Positions 10,713-23,110 of a DNA stretch of 64,000 nucleotides are shown here, one piece after another (position 1 is the stretch's first letter; every line of letters begins with the position of its first letter). Source of the DNA: Liolophura sinensis. Taxonomy: Eukaryota > Mollusca > Polyplacophora > Chitonida > Chitonidae. Under the pieces are notes generated by a model, which saw only the letters and a list, made by a program, of their open reading frames with translations, made no database searches and was not told the DNA's origin. The position numbers and the translations under genes are program-made. The stretch lies in contig NC_088296.1 in assembly GCF_032854445.1 (NCBI RefSeq), positions 21,877,853 through 21,941,852 on the forward strand, given 5' to 3'.

Positions 10713-11226
10713 CTGGAAATGTCGGTAGGCAACAAAATGTACATTGATAGTTCTTGGGTATTTACAATTAAACTGTACCTGTTGATTTACGAATGAAATA
10801 ACGATCACTAGTTGTTTAGATTTATTAGCTTCCGTTGTTGTTTCACATCGCTTTCAACATGATTTCGAGCATATTACAATAGTATTTGCCTATATCGTTC
10901 ATCAACAATTTCATGATGGCTCAGTTGAATGCCATGAGCAAATATAAAGAAAAAATTAAACGGCTCCTGGCTCAGCTAGAGTACAATGGCACCATATGGA
11001 CTAATACTTAGCGCTATAGTATCATCAAATACTACTAGCCAAGGAAAAATATTGTTCTGCTGGGCAAACGCAGTGTTGAAAAATTATGAAATGTTAGATG
11101 GTAATTCACGAAAAGATACTTACCGGAGTAAATACAAACCCAGGAAGCAACTAGGACAATCGGCAGATCTGGAATATAAATTTCCACTTTAATAAATTTA
11201 TTGAAATATCGGTAAGATTTCAACAT
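10300..11226 (-). CDS. Partial gene: hydrophobic leader plus V-type immunoglobulin domain protein
   Basis: Two minus-strand exons join in frame (phase 1), at 11,226-11,124 and 10,712-10,300. The first encodes a basic start followed by a hydrophobic stretch, LPIVLVASWVCIYS, which could be a signal peptide or anchor. The second encodes one Ig fold: FRCKYS (B-strand cysteine), IIAWSV (C-strand tryptophan), then GDDCSLVLKD and DTGHYTLEI (the D.G.Y motif before the F strand). The expected second cysteine after Tyr is replaced: the text reads YTLEI, not YxC. A Thr/Pro tail follows. Phase-1 borders are usual for Ig exons. Downstream exons (membrane segment or stop) were not found, so the 3' end is open. 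It may be an immune or adhesion receptor or a secreted Ig protein; the function is unknown. Confidence 0.6.
11124..11226 (-). CDS. Leader exon of the Ig-domain gene
   Basis: The donor at 11,123 is excellent (CCG|GTAAGTAT). The exon ends in phase 1, matching the Ig exon. The ATG at 11,226 is the nearest in frame. Alternatively the exon starts at the acceptor TATTCCAG|ATCTGCCG, with the true start farther upstream, so the first 20 or so residues are doubtful. Confidence 0.5.
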
Positions 11227-11299
11227 TGGCGGTGGATTTAATATCCCAGTTATGCTGTGCAAAACTTTCTGCAGTTCGACATGATCACAAAGGTTCATG

Positions 11300-14200
11300 C
11301 AACCGTTTGCTCATACTAAGTGTACTTATTCATTTGAAATTTCAGCATTAACGTATATATTTACGAGGAGATTTTTCAGCTGTCGATAAAAATCTTTCAA
11401 TAGCAAATGTTGGGATGGTGACATGCTTTATAAGATAGATTTTACTACCTGAATTTCAACGGAAGTAAAGTAAATCTACAGACAAAGCTATGATGCTGGA
11501 AATAGATACCGGCGTAGTGCGTGTGGAAAGAAGAACCCTTATGTCTATCTAACAAGATGCAGACAATGCCTCAGAAATTCCGTTTGCTGAGGAAGGATCC
11601 GATGTGTCTCAAAGAGACAGAAATATTGAGCTGAAAACATGGTAAACAATGAATGTATGGTAAGTTGTTCTTTTAAAAATGATCCTCTTCTAAGAACTCA
11701 GATGGTATATCAGATGTTGGTAATCCGCAAACATTATAGCTCACATGCTACATATATAAAATGCACCACCAGAGAAAGTGGTTGAGGTCCCGGATGTGCA
11801 CAGTAGTAGTGCTGATCATTCGCATGGTGTACCAATGCTGATAATGATGGTGTAAATATAACCACCAAAGGACAATGGGTCAGTCTTTAAAAATCATTTT
11901 TGCACGCTTAGGCCTATCTTATGATGTTGATTTAGAAACTTTTTAACATTGTAAAACAACAGAAGTGAACATTTACGTTTCGTTCCCATCTCTGTTAACT
12001 CTAGTTTCTATATCGGAATGCATTTTAGACAATAAAGTTTTAGATACGGCCAAAGTCACATTATGAAATTACTCGTCAGCAATATCATGTTTTACACGCC
12101 GCGTCTAATATATTTTGAGAGATATATTTTGAGAGATAAATCTAAACACGTTTTGTGGTGTAGGTTTGTCGTCTTGACAACTTTCAGCATGTTTCACTTT
12201 GCTGAAGTAATAGGTTGTGTGGCCCATATGTTGTTCGTAATTTGTAGTGAGGTGTTATCCAGTTATGTTGCACAAGTCTGTTCTGGTCGTTTACCTGAAC
12301 ACAATATTTAGTTAATAAACACGTTTCTGAAAGACTTAAAAAAATGCGTCGTCGTGTTCATTCATAACCAAGCTGTTTAGTATTAAAAGAAATGTCTTTA
12401 CTATAGTAAACATGTGAAGGTTTTACTGTAAGCAATAGCACGCCATTATTAAGCCAATCAGAAATGTGCCTATAAACTAGACATATATTTTAGTGTATAG
12501 TATAACGGTTATAGATGTACAGCAAATGATAATAAAATAAGGACAGGCCTAACTTGTAACATTGATACAAGTTATCAATGACAAACGCTTAAAGAGTCAT
12601 TCAAAGCAGAATGAAACTCAAATTGTGGTTGGTACATTGTTCTGGAGTAAACAATCAGTGTAAACATTTAAAGCTACCGAGAGAAAAACATTTTAATAGT
12701 AGCTGCAAAGCTGTCATTTTTTGACTCAAGTGATAAGACTTTTGATAATACATGTAGGGATGAGGTCTGCAAGTTTACGTTACAATATGAAGGCTGGTGT
12801 GCACAATCCAACGCCTTATACATGTACAACGGAAAGAATATACCCCTAACTAAACATCACTGTTGGCTAAAATACATCACCGTAAAACGAAATGCACAAC
12901 TGTTAGTGACATTCTGTCCGTATAACATGGACTCGGCCTCATTGCAAGAACCAGACAGCTAAACAGACTATAGCTGTAACACCTGCACCGTTAATTCCAA
13001 TTCCTGCTTTTGGTGAACCTTTCAGTATGGTACTTATCGAATATTTTGATCTCTTACCTAGATCTAAATCAGGGTGTAAGTATCTTTTGACAATATATGG
13101 ATACAGCTACTATATTTCTGGACGCTATCCCACTAAAACAGATAACTACACCTCAGACAGTTAATAGTCTGTTACAGTTTTTCACCAGATATCGTTTACC
13201 TAAGGAAATACAATTTGACTAGGTGTCAAATTTTATGTCTGGTTTATTTCAGAAAGTTATATATCAGCTGGGGATTAAAGAGATTAAAGGAGAATGAAAT
13301 TTAAATGTCAATCAAATACCATTGAAAAGAGTATGTATTTCCTCGCAGGTGCATGCCAAAAAAAATTTTAATATGTACCTCAAGTTGATAAATTAAAAAT
13401 AAGGTCAGCACCAAAATCCGCCGTAGGCGACTCCATTTTGCTTAAGAACTAGTCCTGAAGTCTTCTGTGTTAGGAGGAGAATTCCCGTCGGAAACCACCG
13501 AAGTTCAGTTTGTCCATTTTTGGTAGGATTCTTCTTCCCAGAAGGTTGGGAACAGTACAGTTCGTTTTCCGCTTGACGATGGGGAAGCCGGAATGTTGGA
13601 CATAGGTTCCGAGCTTACACGAACAAGCCAGCAGTTTTAACGACTCTCACTGGCTAAGAGGCAACACACCCCTAGCATAAATTACAAGGTGTTAATCGAT
13701 TGTAAATTATACTTAGTTAAAGTACATATAAAAAAGCGGACTCACCCAAACTACGTGCCATCGATCTCATTTACATGTAGACACCTTCACTTCGGGAACA
13801 CAAATGAGTTTAGACAAGATTGTCTAGTTTCCTGCTGTTCATCGCTCTTGCACACTGCAATATATCACAAAATATATATAAATAATATATATAGCTGTAA
13901 TCTCTGGTACATCGCACTTGAGACATTGAATGTATACCCCGTGCCTGTGTTACCTATGTTTCTCTGCACGTACGAACAAGTAGGTCAGCACGTTTGCTGT
14001 ATTGTCGCTGGCGAAGTGTTAGGTGGTGAATATCACTTTTTCTTTTGTCATGCGCGAAAGTATAGCAGATACCGTAGTCAACGTTACGGCTATTTGATTA
14101 CACGATTTTAAGTAAATAAGCCCACTCCCCCAACCACTAGAAGAATTGCATCAATACCATGCACTTGAGATCATTCACTTCAGATAAGTGAGTGTAAGTT

Positions 14201-14545
14201 AGCTGTCCCTTTATCATGGCATTGCTCCCGTGTGGCTGTCGTGTTGGGCGACCGCTACAACACGAATCCGCCAACCGCATGCCCCCTAGCACCATGGCTT
14301 AAGCAGCATTAGGTAAAAATGTCGCAGATACGTTAACTGGAATTAAATTACTCCAAATTCTGTATTAGCATCACATTTAACATAGCATAACAATAAAAGA
14401 CGGCCTCTAATCAGCTTCCCTCGGTTATGGCTTTATTGCAAATTCATGAAGTTCATGTAAATGCTTACCACGTAGCAAATTGCGTACACCCTAGCACTAT
14501 GGTTTTGTACAATTAGGTACAGAATTTCTGGTGTAGAATAACTCA
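11300..14545. other. Long stretch without recognised genes or repeats
   Basis: Contains isolated frames of 82 codons (12,063) and 140 codons (13,689-14,111). Neither shows domains, codon regularity or splice context. 13,390-13,660 is more GC-rich than its surroundings and might be an unrecognised repeat. Confidence 0.4.
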
Positions 14546-14550
14546 AAGTG

Positions 14551-14722
14551 CTGGTTTCCCCTCTGGCCGATAGTGGGAAGGTCCTCTAGCAACCTGCGGA
14601 TGGTCGTGGATTTCCCCCTGGCTCTGCCCGGTTTCCTCCCACCATAATGCTGGCCGAAGCCGTATAAGTGAAATATTCTTGAGTACGGCGTAAAACACCA
14701 ATCAAATAAATAAATAAATGAA
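14551..14722 (+). mobile_element. SINE family A, 5'-truncated
   Basis: Core CAACCTGCGGATGGTCGTGG through TTTCCTCCCACCATAATGCT to the GAGTACGGCGTAAAACACC tail and (AAAT)n. The tRNA-like head is missing. Confidence 0.85.
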
Positions 14723-15357
14723 TCAACCTGCAGTGCGTCTCACTTAACATGCTTTTGAATTAACGTCTCCTGACTAAAAGTCACCCTCTACATTGCTTCA
14801 GACAATGATCCTGACCTAACGTCGCTCTGTACATCTTCTAACTACATTGCCTCTTAAGTAGAGGATTAACGTCTCTTCCTATGCTAATTTTATCTTACCG
14901 GCACACTTTACATAAGCTGTCTTAATGTCCCTCTCTACATTCGCTACTCGCCTACATTGCTTGTGCCTTAGTGTCGCTCTCGAGACTGTTTCAGTTTTAG
15001 ACTCACTTTCCACATTAATTTCACACTGATCCTGACTTAACGTCGCTTTCTCAGTTTCGTCAGACATAACGCCGCTATTCACATTTTGGACAGTGCATCT
15101 AACTTAAAATATATCTACACATATCTTCTGACTAAATGTGGCTCTCTATATAACGTCTGATTTAACATCTTTTTCAACTGTGACATTTTCTTTGACCGAA
15201 AGTCGCATGGAAAATACTTGTCATATCATCTTTATAAACAAAATTTGACATATGTGGGCCATTTTATGGGGAGATAGGTTACCGTGGAAGACAACGACTG
15301 GTTCTCTAATGTAATCTACATGTGTGTGTGACACCATACAGTTCTGACAGAGAATAG

Positions 15358-15631
15358 TTATTTATTTATTTTTTTATTTATTTGATGTTTTACGCCGTAC
15401 TCACGAATATTTCACTTATACGACGGCGGCCAACATTATGGTGGGAGGAAACCGGGCAGTGTACGAGGAAAACCCACGACCATCCGCAGGTTGCTGACAG
15501 ACCTTCCCACTTACGGCCGGAGAGGAAGCCAGCATGAACTGGACTTGAACTCACAGCGACCGCATTGGTGAGAGGCTTCTGGGTCATTACGCTGCGCTGG
15601 CGCGCTAACCAATTAAGCCACGGAGGCCCCC
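15358..15631 (-). mobile_element. SINE family A, near full length
   Basis: Starts with the complement of an (AAATA)n tail and ends with GCGCTAACCAATTAAGCCAC, the complement of box A. The complement of box B is GGACTTGAACTC. A good reference copy. Confidence 0.9.
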
Positions 15632-16765
15632 GACAGAGAAAAACAATATTTATAACCTCTTTCGTGTTACTGGACACAGTGGCACACGAGCTTACCGCAA
15701 TAAACATGTATTTGATGAGGAAATTATAGCAGTAAATAATGTTATCTAAACTCTGTGTGTGTCATTGCTAAAAGCGAAAGAAGCACCTGACTAATGCTTA
15801 TGTCAACAGAAAGACTACCATTCGACCTACATGTACACATTCAAAGAGAGTCCTCTTTATGGAAGCCGGATAAAATCACCACCGTGCCGTCGAAACCGAG
15901 ATAATGCAATTTAACATTACGGACTTTAATTTCTGTGCAAGAATGTGGACTTCCAACACATCCATGTGTAAAGATTGTACACGTCACTGACTGAAGTCAG
16001 ATTTTGTAGCTAATATGACAGATTTTACCAACATCTGGATATAGGCAACTTGATAAAATAAATAACTACAGTTCCGCTTCCTGCGTCCTTAAACAAATCC
16101 CCATGGGTATGTAAAAAAAATTACTTCAGTAAGACCAAGCCATAAAATCTGGCATGCCACATATACACTGGCCTGTTCAAATAATCATGACAAATTCAGG
16201 ACTTTTCTTGCGAATGTAATTTTGTATCTTTGCAACTTATATTAATCTATATTAATTTACCCAGCGAATAAAGAGGTGAGTTTGGTGATTATGGTGGTGT
16301 GTGGCGTTTTAGGTGTTCGGGTGGATTGTTGGTTAATTTTGGTGCGGATGGCGCTATGATAAAGACTGTTGACATTGTAATAACGTTTAAGCTTGTTCCA
16401 GCTTCCTGTTCCAGCCTGATCTTTTTTCTTTAAACTTTGATGTAAGATTGAATTCGCCCTCTACTCAAACCTGCCCAACTGCCAGTCACTGGTAGTTTAT
16501 ACGATGTGATAAAGTAACACGATGGACAATTTTGAAAAGTCATAATCTTGTCCAAATTAATCGTAAGACTTGGAACCTCGAAACTAATCTATAATTTGTT
16601 AAGAACAAGTACCAAGCTCCAATCCATTATCATCCGCTTTGAAAAATGTCTAGAAAAGTGTTTGAACATAATAGACATAACTGTGTCCAAATTAGACACA
16701 GGGGTCTGTAACTACAAATTGATCTGTAACTAGACAACGCAAAGCCATGTATCACTTTTGACTGT
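15632..16765. other. Intergenic, nothing recognised
   Basis: AT-rich, with short frames only. A purine/GT-rich patch at 16,270-16,350 (GTGGTGTGTGG) has no obvious partner. Confidence 0.4.
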
Positions 16766-16937
16766 TCATGCTGGCTTCCTCTCCGGCCGTACGTGGGAAC
16801 ATGCAGCAGCCTGCGGATGGTCGTGGGTTTCCCTCGGGCTCTGCCCGGTTTCCTTCCACCTTATGGTGGAAGGAAACGTCGTAAAAGTGAAATATTCTTG
16901 AGTACGGCGTAAAACACCAATCAAATAAATAAATAAT
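16766..16937 (+). mobile_element. SINE family A, 5'-truncated
   Basis: Begins at the CATGCTGGCTTCCTCTCC block and runs to the (AAAT)n tail. There is a small rearrangement around the ACCTTATGGTGGAAGG segment. Confidence 0.85.
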
Positions 16938-17436
16938 ATATCACTTTTGATTTATTATGACGAACCTTCTTGAAGCCTCTAAAATTGGACGAAAACAACA
17001 AGGATGTAGCCAAAATTAGATATATTGGTTCAAAATTCGGATTTAATTTATAACTTCGTAAGGTAACGGAATGTACCAAGTTTCAATTCAATACTATCAT
17101 CCCTTTTTTAAAAAACAAAACCTAGACGACTGTGTAGACAAAAACGACCATAAGTTCTTTAAGTTGGACATATATCTTTGAAAATCGAGCGTGAAGTCGC
17201 AAAATTGATCGCGATCGGGTTTAGAGTGTTCGTTTTAGTTACCTCCCCTGACGCTTTGAAATGACTAATCGAGTGGTCAGGCTTTTAGACATCATTCTAC
17301 GACTGATCAGGCCTTACAGACAGTGTATAATCCTGAACGATGCAGATCAAATATCCCACACAAATGCACGTTTGTGCAGAATCAGGTTGCCAGACGAGGG
17401 TATGTAACTGGCGGTGTTAATTTACTTTGTCGGACA

Positions 17437-17702
17437 GATTTATTTATTTATTTATTTTATTTGTTTTACGTACTCAAGAATATTTCACTTATACGACGGC
17501 AGCCAGCATTATTGTGGGAGGAAACCGGGCTGAGCCCGGGGGAAACCCATGACCATCCGCAGGTTGCTGGCAGACCTTCCCACGTACGGCCAGAGAGGAA
17601 ACCAGCGTGAGCTGGACTTGAACTCACATCGACCGCATTGGTGAGAGACTCCTGGGTCATTACGCTGCGCTAGCGCGCTAACCGACTGAGCCACAGAGAC
17701 CC
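17437..17702 (-). mobile_element. SINE family A, full length
   Basis: The best-preserved copy. On the minus strand it opens with GGGTCTCTGTGGCTCAGTCG and GTTAGCGCGCTAGCGC (box A region). Box B-like GTGAGTTCAAGTCC follows, then the long tRNA-unrelated body and the ATTTATTT-complement tail. This structure defines family A as a tRNA-derived SINE of about 260 bp. Confidence 0.92.
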
Positions 17703-17709
17703 TAGTAAA

Positions 17710-18565
17710 TTACTGCTGTCGGACAGAATATGTAAATCCAACAGAATGATAGTAGATTATGGCTTACTACAGGACATATACAGATGTATCAGTGAATGAT
17801 TGGGAACAGTTTTCAGAGGAAGTGTTGTGAACTATTTGCTTTCATTCCCGGATATATTTCACTATAGGATTCGTGGACGTTCTCATGTGCCCTCACCCAG
17901 TCACAGTGTTGTGCAACAAAAGTAAGTTCCTCATCAGCGCCTTAGCGCATGACTGCCCCTGCACGTTAATCCTTGATATACCACGTCCGCTGGAGTACTG
18001 GGATAGTGCGTGCAGAATTTGACTGCGATCTAGTACATACCATGGGAGATATCAAACAATGTTTTGGGGGTAACCAACTTATGTTGCACGGTTTAGAATA
18101 CTTAAATAATTTGAGCAATATTTCAATAATGGTTGCCATTGGAAGGCTTGAAATAATTAGTTCATAACCTGTCACACTTACAACGCAATCTGAAAAAGTA
18201 AATATAGTAATTAGTAATAAGCATAATAGTTACTTTCAGTTAGAGTTGCAACACTATGCATATTGTGGCGACCACCTTACATACGGTCCATGTATTGCTA
18301 AGTCCATCTCCTAGTGTGTTTGCAGGATGGGATACTAGTCATGTTGGGGTCAGTAGAACGTTACTGGGTTTGGAGTCTCATATTTAGTGTCATTTGAGCC
18401 AGCACTGAAAAAATACATCAATCACCTTTGGATGTGGCATTTCACCAGGAGATTCTTCCATGATATGACCGAAATAGTACGGAAAATGTCAAATCTCAAC
18501 AAAAGAAACCATGTCATTAAGGTTTGCCCCTGTATACCATAATGACATGACCCCTATTCCACTTT
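17710..18565. other. Intergenic, nothing recognised
   Basis: Opposing short frames of 64-69 codons at 17,966-18,175 overlap on both strands and lack splice signals or domains. Confidence 0.4.
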
Positions 18566-18599
18566 AAGTAATGTTCTATTGTAAGTTGAGTAAAATGGT

Positions 18600-19010
18600 T
18601 CGCTTTTCTGCAGACCACTCTACTAACAAACCTGAGAGATCGGGTGTTCAAATCCCGCCCGTGCTAATCGGTCAAGGGGGTTGTTTTTCTCGGGTGTATC
18701 TTTTTCCGCCAAGGTTTCTTCACCCACAGGTTTTAATTGTCAAAATGCTCATGAAAATTAAGGTGAACATAAAGCAAAATAGAAATGGATTCAGTCGGAA
18801 TAACTAAGTGCACACTAAACTTGAAAAGAAAATCCGCAAACGCCATTGCTGCATTTGGATTTCCCCTTCACTTCTTGATGAAGAAGTATATGTATGTATA
18901 TACTTTACATGGTACTGAACAAGTTTTCAGTTACATTTTCATTGTTAAAATACCCATGAATATTCAGTTGAACGTATAAAAAATGGAAATGGTTTTAATA
19001 AAAAAAATGT
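18600..19010 (+). repeat. tRNA-like head plus duplicated 3' block (possible SINE)
   Basis: GAGATCGGGTGTTCAAATCC resembles a polymerase III box B with its flanks. It is followed by a body with TTTCTTCACCCACAGGTTTT. The segment TTGTCAAAATGCTCATGAA..GTGAAC at 18,738-18,805 recurs in diverged form at 18,942-19,005 (TTGTTAAAATACCCATGAA..GTTGAAC). Only one copy of the whole unit was seen. Confidence 0.4.
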
Positions 19011-19424
19011 TGCTTAATCTTTCATGTCGGCACGGAAAAGAAAAACATGTATACTTACCTTATGATGTCGCGAAACAGTAGATTGCCCCTATGAACAGTA
19101 ATCGCCTCTTACGAATTTTAAGTGCACCTTGTTTCTGTCAGTACAGGTATGTATAGATACACATTATCGATGTGGCAAATTGTCTGTCACCTGAAAAGGG
19201 TATTATATATACAGGTTGTCAAATTACGTCACATACTGGAACATCTGTGCATCTGTGCACTGCCTCTGACATTAGCTTTCCTTAGAAACTGACAAAGAGG
19301 CAATGGAATTCTGAAATCGACCTAAATGTTTACGCAGTGCATGGTAGGTGACACACCCACATTGCATTGTAAGCATTGTATACGTTATCTGGATATATCT
19401 ATATAAGTATGTTTGCTTATTTTC

Positions 19425-19514
19425 CAGCCCCCATAATGCTGGCCGCCGTCATATAAGTGAAATATTTTTGAGTACGTCGTTAAACACCAATCAAGTAAAT
19501 AAATAAAATAACAT
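19425..19514 (+). mobile_element. SINE family A, 3' end only
   Basis: CCATAATGCTGGCCGCCGTC through to the (AAATA)n tail. The rest is absent. Confidence 0.8.
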
Positions 19515-19533
19515 ATAAAATATCCCTAGTACG

Positions 19534-20150
19534 TTGGCGCCGTCACTTAGCCCTAACGCATTAACACCGTCACTTAATCCTATTACGTTGGCGCCGTTAC
19601 ATTGTCACATTGCATTGCCGCCGTTGCTTTGTCACAGCACATGGCCGAAGTTACTTTGTCTTAGCACATGGGCGCCGTTACTTTGTCACAGCACATGGGC
19701 GCCGTTACTTTTTCTTAGCACATGGGCGCCGTCATTTAATCACAAAACACGGGCGCTGTCACCTGGTGGCCCTACGCTGACACCATCACTTGATTGCCTT
19801 ACACACTGACACCATCGCCGTCACTTAGTTACAGCACATGGGCGCCGTCATCTACTCACAGCACACGGGTGCCGTCATTTACTCGCAGTACATGGGAGCC
19901 GTCACTAGATCACAGCAAATGGGTGCCGTCACAGTCTCAGAACACGGACACCGTCACATGGTCGCAACACGCGGACACTGTCACTTAGTCACTATACACG
20001 GACACTGTCATTGAATCACCTTATGCTGACACCGTCTCTAGTCACACTACAGTGTCAATTAGTCACAGCACACGGACACAATCACTTAGTCATAGCACAC
20101 TGACATCGTCATTTTGTCACACAGTCATAAGACACTGACGCTGTCAGTCA
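19534..20150 (+). repeat. Irregular GC-rich minisatellite, unit about 27-30 bp
   Basis: Recurring CACATGGGCGCCGTTACTTT and GACACTGTCACTTAGTCAC-type units, about 20 in all, grading from a GGGCGCCGT to a GGACACTGT variant along the array. The open frames across it come from the repeat. Confidence 0.85.
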
Positions 20151-20159
20151 GCACTTTGA

Positions 20160-20462
20160 TTTATTTATTTATTCCATACCTGTTTGATGCCGTACTCAAG
20201 AATGTTTCACTTATGCAACAGCGACCAACATTATGGTTGGAGGAAACCGGGCAGATCCCGCGGGAAAGCCACGAGCATCTGCAGGTTGCTGGTAGGCCTT
20301 GCAACGTGCGGCTGGAGAGGAAGCCAGCTAGAGCTGGACTTTATCTTATATCGACCTCATTAGTGAGAGGCGCCTGGGTCACTGGTGAGAGGCGCCGGGG
20401 TCATTGGTGAGAGGCGCCGGGGTCATTGCACGGCGCTGGCCTGCTGATTACCTCGATTCCCC
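20160..20462 (-). mobile_element. SINE family A with an internal triplication
   Basis: A complete minus-strand copy, in which the ACTGGTGAGAGGCGCCGGGG-like segment between the body and the tRNA head is present three times (about 20,360-20,425). Confidence 0.85.
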
Positions 20463-20557
20463 TCGAAATTCACTACTTTACAATTGGAAACATGCGGCTT
20501 GGGATAAAGTGTTAGATAGTTTGTATAATATAAACAACAATGTGCATACATTGAGTT

Positions 20558-20710
20558 TCGACCATGTGGGAAGGTGTTATAGCAACCTGCCAATGGTTGT
20601 GAGTTTCCCCTGGACTGTGCCCTGTTTCTTCCCACCATAATGCTGCCAGGAGTCGTATAAGTGAAATATTCTTGAGTATGGCGTAAAACGCCAATTAAAT
20701 AAATAAATAG
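20558..20710 (+). mobile_element. SINE family A, 5'-truncated
   Basis: GCAACCTGCCAATGGTTGTG to GAGTATGGCGTAAAACGCC and (AAAT)n. Confidence 0.8.
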
Positions 20711-20734
20711 TTTCAGCCATGTTGTACTGAGGCC

Positions 20735-21591
20735 GTACTTGACAGAGAGGTAACTATACTTCCTGGGCCTCAACCCCTTTTGTAAGGAAAAAGTTTTATG
20801 AGGAAGACCTAAAGGAAATATATAGCTTTGCATTTTTTTGGCCCTTTATAAAATATGCCATAATGAGATTTCACTTGAACTTACATGTGGCCAGATATTT
20901 GTGTAGGTAGACCTACATGTAGGCAGACATGCCCTACCATGTTCTAACATGTATTTAATTCTATTCACCTGTCTTACGTGATACAGCTAGTGAATTAGGG
21001 GAGTTTAGGACTTCGAACCATTTTATCGCTGAAAGTATAAAGGTCCTACTGTATCATTAGACCTGTCAAATAGTTATAAAAGAAAGAAAGGGTGTCATTT
21101 CTGCATCTAGAACACAGTGAGACAGTTGAATGGTACCAAATGCAAATGATGTGTAACATTTTTCAGAAGTCATACACGACTTTCTTTATCTCTAGTAACA
21201 AAAGAGTTCCAGCACGAAAGTCCCTTATTTCCAGGGGGTCTGCAGAGTGCAAAAATGAGAATGGCAGCAAGGAAGTGATGTTTAACTTGCTACTACATGT
21301 ATTTGCGCATTTTCACGAACAGTTACAATAAAGCCCTGAAATGTTATCGTGTGGCGATTTATCAACTATCAAACTGTCACTTCGGCTGCTTCACTTTCTG
21401 TTTCTGTAGTTTTATATGCGTTTCATACCTCAACGGAGGCAAAAAGAGCATAAAAGATATATGTACGTACATGTATAGATATGCATCGAGCATATGCTGT
21501 CTGTATGTGACATTGAAAGGTTCAGGATGTCCGACATAAAATGGATCAGATGTGTCTTATTGAATACAGTTGTTTACCCATATCTGATATT
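20735..21591 (+). repeat. Tandem segmental duplication, copy 1
   Basis: Collinear with 21,592-23,110. Shared landmarks in order are AGAG.GGTAACTATACT, GGCC(.)TTTATAAAATATGCCA, GGGGAGTTT.GGACTTCGAAC, CAGAAGTCATACA.GACT, AGTAACAAAAGAGTTCCAGC, AACAGTTACAATAAAGCCCT and TAGTTGTTTACCCATATCTGA. It includes a partial family D repeat near 21,295-21,385. Confidence 0.8.
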
Positions 21592-21777
21592 TGACAGAGC
21601 GGTAACTATACTACCCAGGTATCAACCACTTATGTAAGATCGTAGCAAGGACCGACATAGGAAGATATTTTTCAATTTTATTAAAGACAGAGGACGGTAA
21701 AAAGAAAAGATATAGGTGTGCATTTCTAAGGCCTTTTATAAAATATGCCAGGATGGGCTTTCATTTGAACTTACCTG

Positions 21778-21912
21778 TAAGCAGATATTCATGTAAGCAG
21801 ACATTCATTTAGGCAGATATTTATGTAAGCTGATATTCATGTAGGCGGATATTTATGTAGGCAGATATTCATGTAGGCAGATATTCATGTAAGCAGACAT
21901 TCATGTAAGCTG
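21778..21912 (+). repeat. Minisatellite, unit about 18-20 bp
   Basis: About seven units of GTA(A/G)GC(A/T)GATATTCAT inside the second duplication copy. Copy 1 has only about two equivalent units at 20,890-20,930. Confidence 0.8.
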
Positions 21913-22566
21913 ACGCTCAGATTCCTTATTTTTAATAAAGGAGTTATCCAACCGGTCATTTCTGTTTTCATGTAATAGATTTCTTTGTACAATCTCACAG
22001 TTTAGTCATAAGTTACCAGCCCAATTTTTAAGACTATTTTTCATGCTCAATGGATCCTTATTTGCACTGACAGTTGGCACGAAAACTCTTTGTGATTATA
22101 CATGTTTTATGTGTTGGTAGGTAAAATATTGAATAGAGCTCAACCTGAATTGAACTGAATTGTTGAAGAAATAATTTTACAGAAGATCATCAGACAAAAA
22201 TACCCATTCTGTAAGATTCACTGCATGACATGGCAAAGTGAGCTGTACATGTAGTATAAATTTGTATTGGACATCCAAAGATGCGCCTTAAACTTTTTCT
22301 AATCTTATAGTACGAGTTTAACCTGTTTTTAAACTGAAAACACAACCTCTTCAATTCTTGAAGTCAGGACGAAATCTCACTTAAATGACAGGGCGAAGGG
22401 AATGTTTCCTAACATGTATTTATTTCTATTCTCCTTTATTACGTGAAACTTGCACGTGTCTGTATGTGTATTGTACAACCCGTGTATAGGGGAGTTTCGG
22501 ACTTCGAACTCTTATCGCTAAAGGTATAAAGATCCTACTGTATTATTTGACCTGTTAAAGAGTGAT

Positions 22567-22712
22567 ATATTTATTTGATTGGTGTCTACGCCTTACTCCG
22601 GAATAATGATAATATGTCCAAAGAACAGGAGAGCCTGTGGGAATCCCGTGTCATCCGCAGTTTATGGCAGACCATCCCTCGTACACTGTCAAACATCTTA
22701 GGCCACTAGGTT
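22567..22712 (-). mobile_element. SINE family A, degenerate fragment
   Basis: TTATTTGATTGGTGTCTACG and ATCCGCAG.TT.TGGCAGACC survive. It is absent from duplication copy 1, so it inserted after the duplication or was lost from copy 1. Confidence 0.6.
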
Positions 22713-23110
22713 TGACCGCATTTACTATAACAGGGTTATTTTCCATGGGAGTCTGAAAAAAGTTTCATAAAAAGTCATTTAGAGTAGAGGAAGGATAGAG
22801 AAATCTGCGAAGCGGAACGTAATATATATTTTTCAGAAGTCATACATGACTGTCTTTATCTCTAGTAACAAAAGAGTTCCAGCACGAATCTCCCTTATTC
22901 CTGTTGGATCTGCAGAGTGAAAAAAATCGGAATGGAAAGTGTACATGTCTTTGCGCATTTTCACCAACAGTTACAATAAAGCCCTAAAATGTTAACGTGT
23001 GGCAATTTGCCAACTATCAAACTATATGGGACAGTGAAAGGTTTAGACTGTCCGATATAAAATGAATAACATGTGGTTTATAGAATATAGTTGTTTACCC
23101 ATATCTGAGC

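Larger units (their letters stand above)
21592..23110 (+). repeat. Tandem segmental duplication, copy 2
   Basis: The longer copy of the 20,735-21,591 unit. It is expanded by a short array of GCAGATATTCATGTAAGC units (21,778-21,912), by about 250 bp of unique sequence and by a SINE A insertion (22,567-22,712). The divergence of the shared blocks suggests an old duplication. Confidence 0.8.

Noticed and set aside
13689-14111. 140-codon plus-strand frame
   Set aside because: No domain, irregular composition and no splice or promoter support; consistent with chance in AT-rich DNA.
17437-17702. tRNA gene on the minus strand
   Set aside because: Box A and box B are present but the sequence continues into the common SINE body, and a proper cloverleaf with CCA-proximal stem is lacking; same for the SINE C heads.
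20423-20833. 136-codon minus-strand frame
   Set aside because: Composed of two SINE fragments and the duplication edge.
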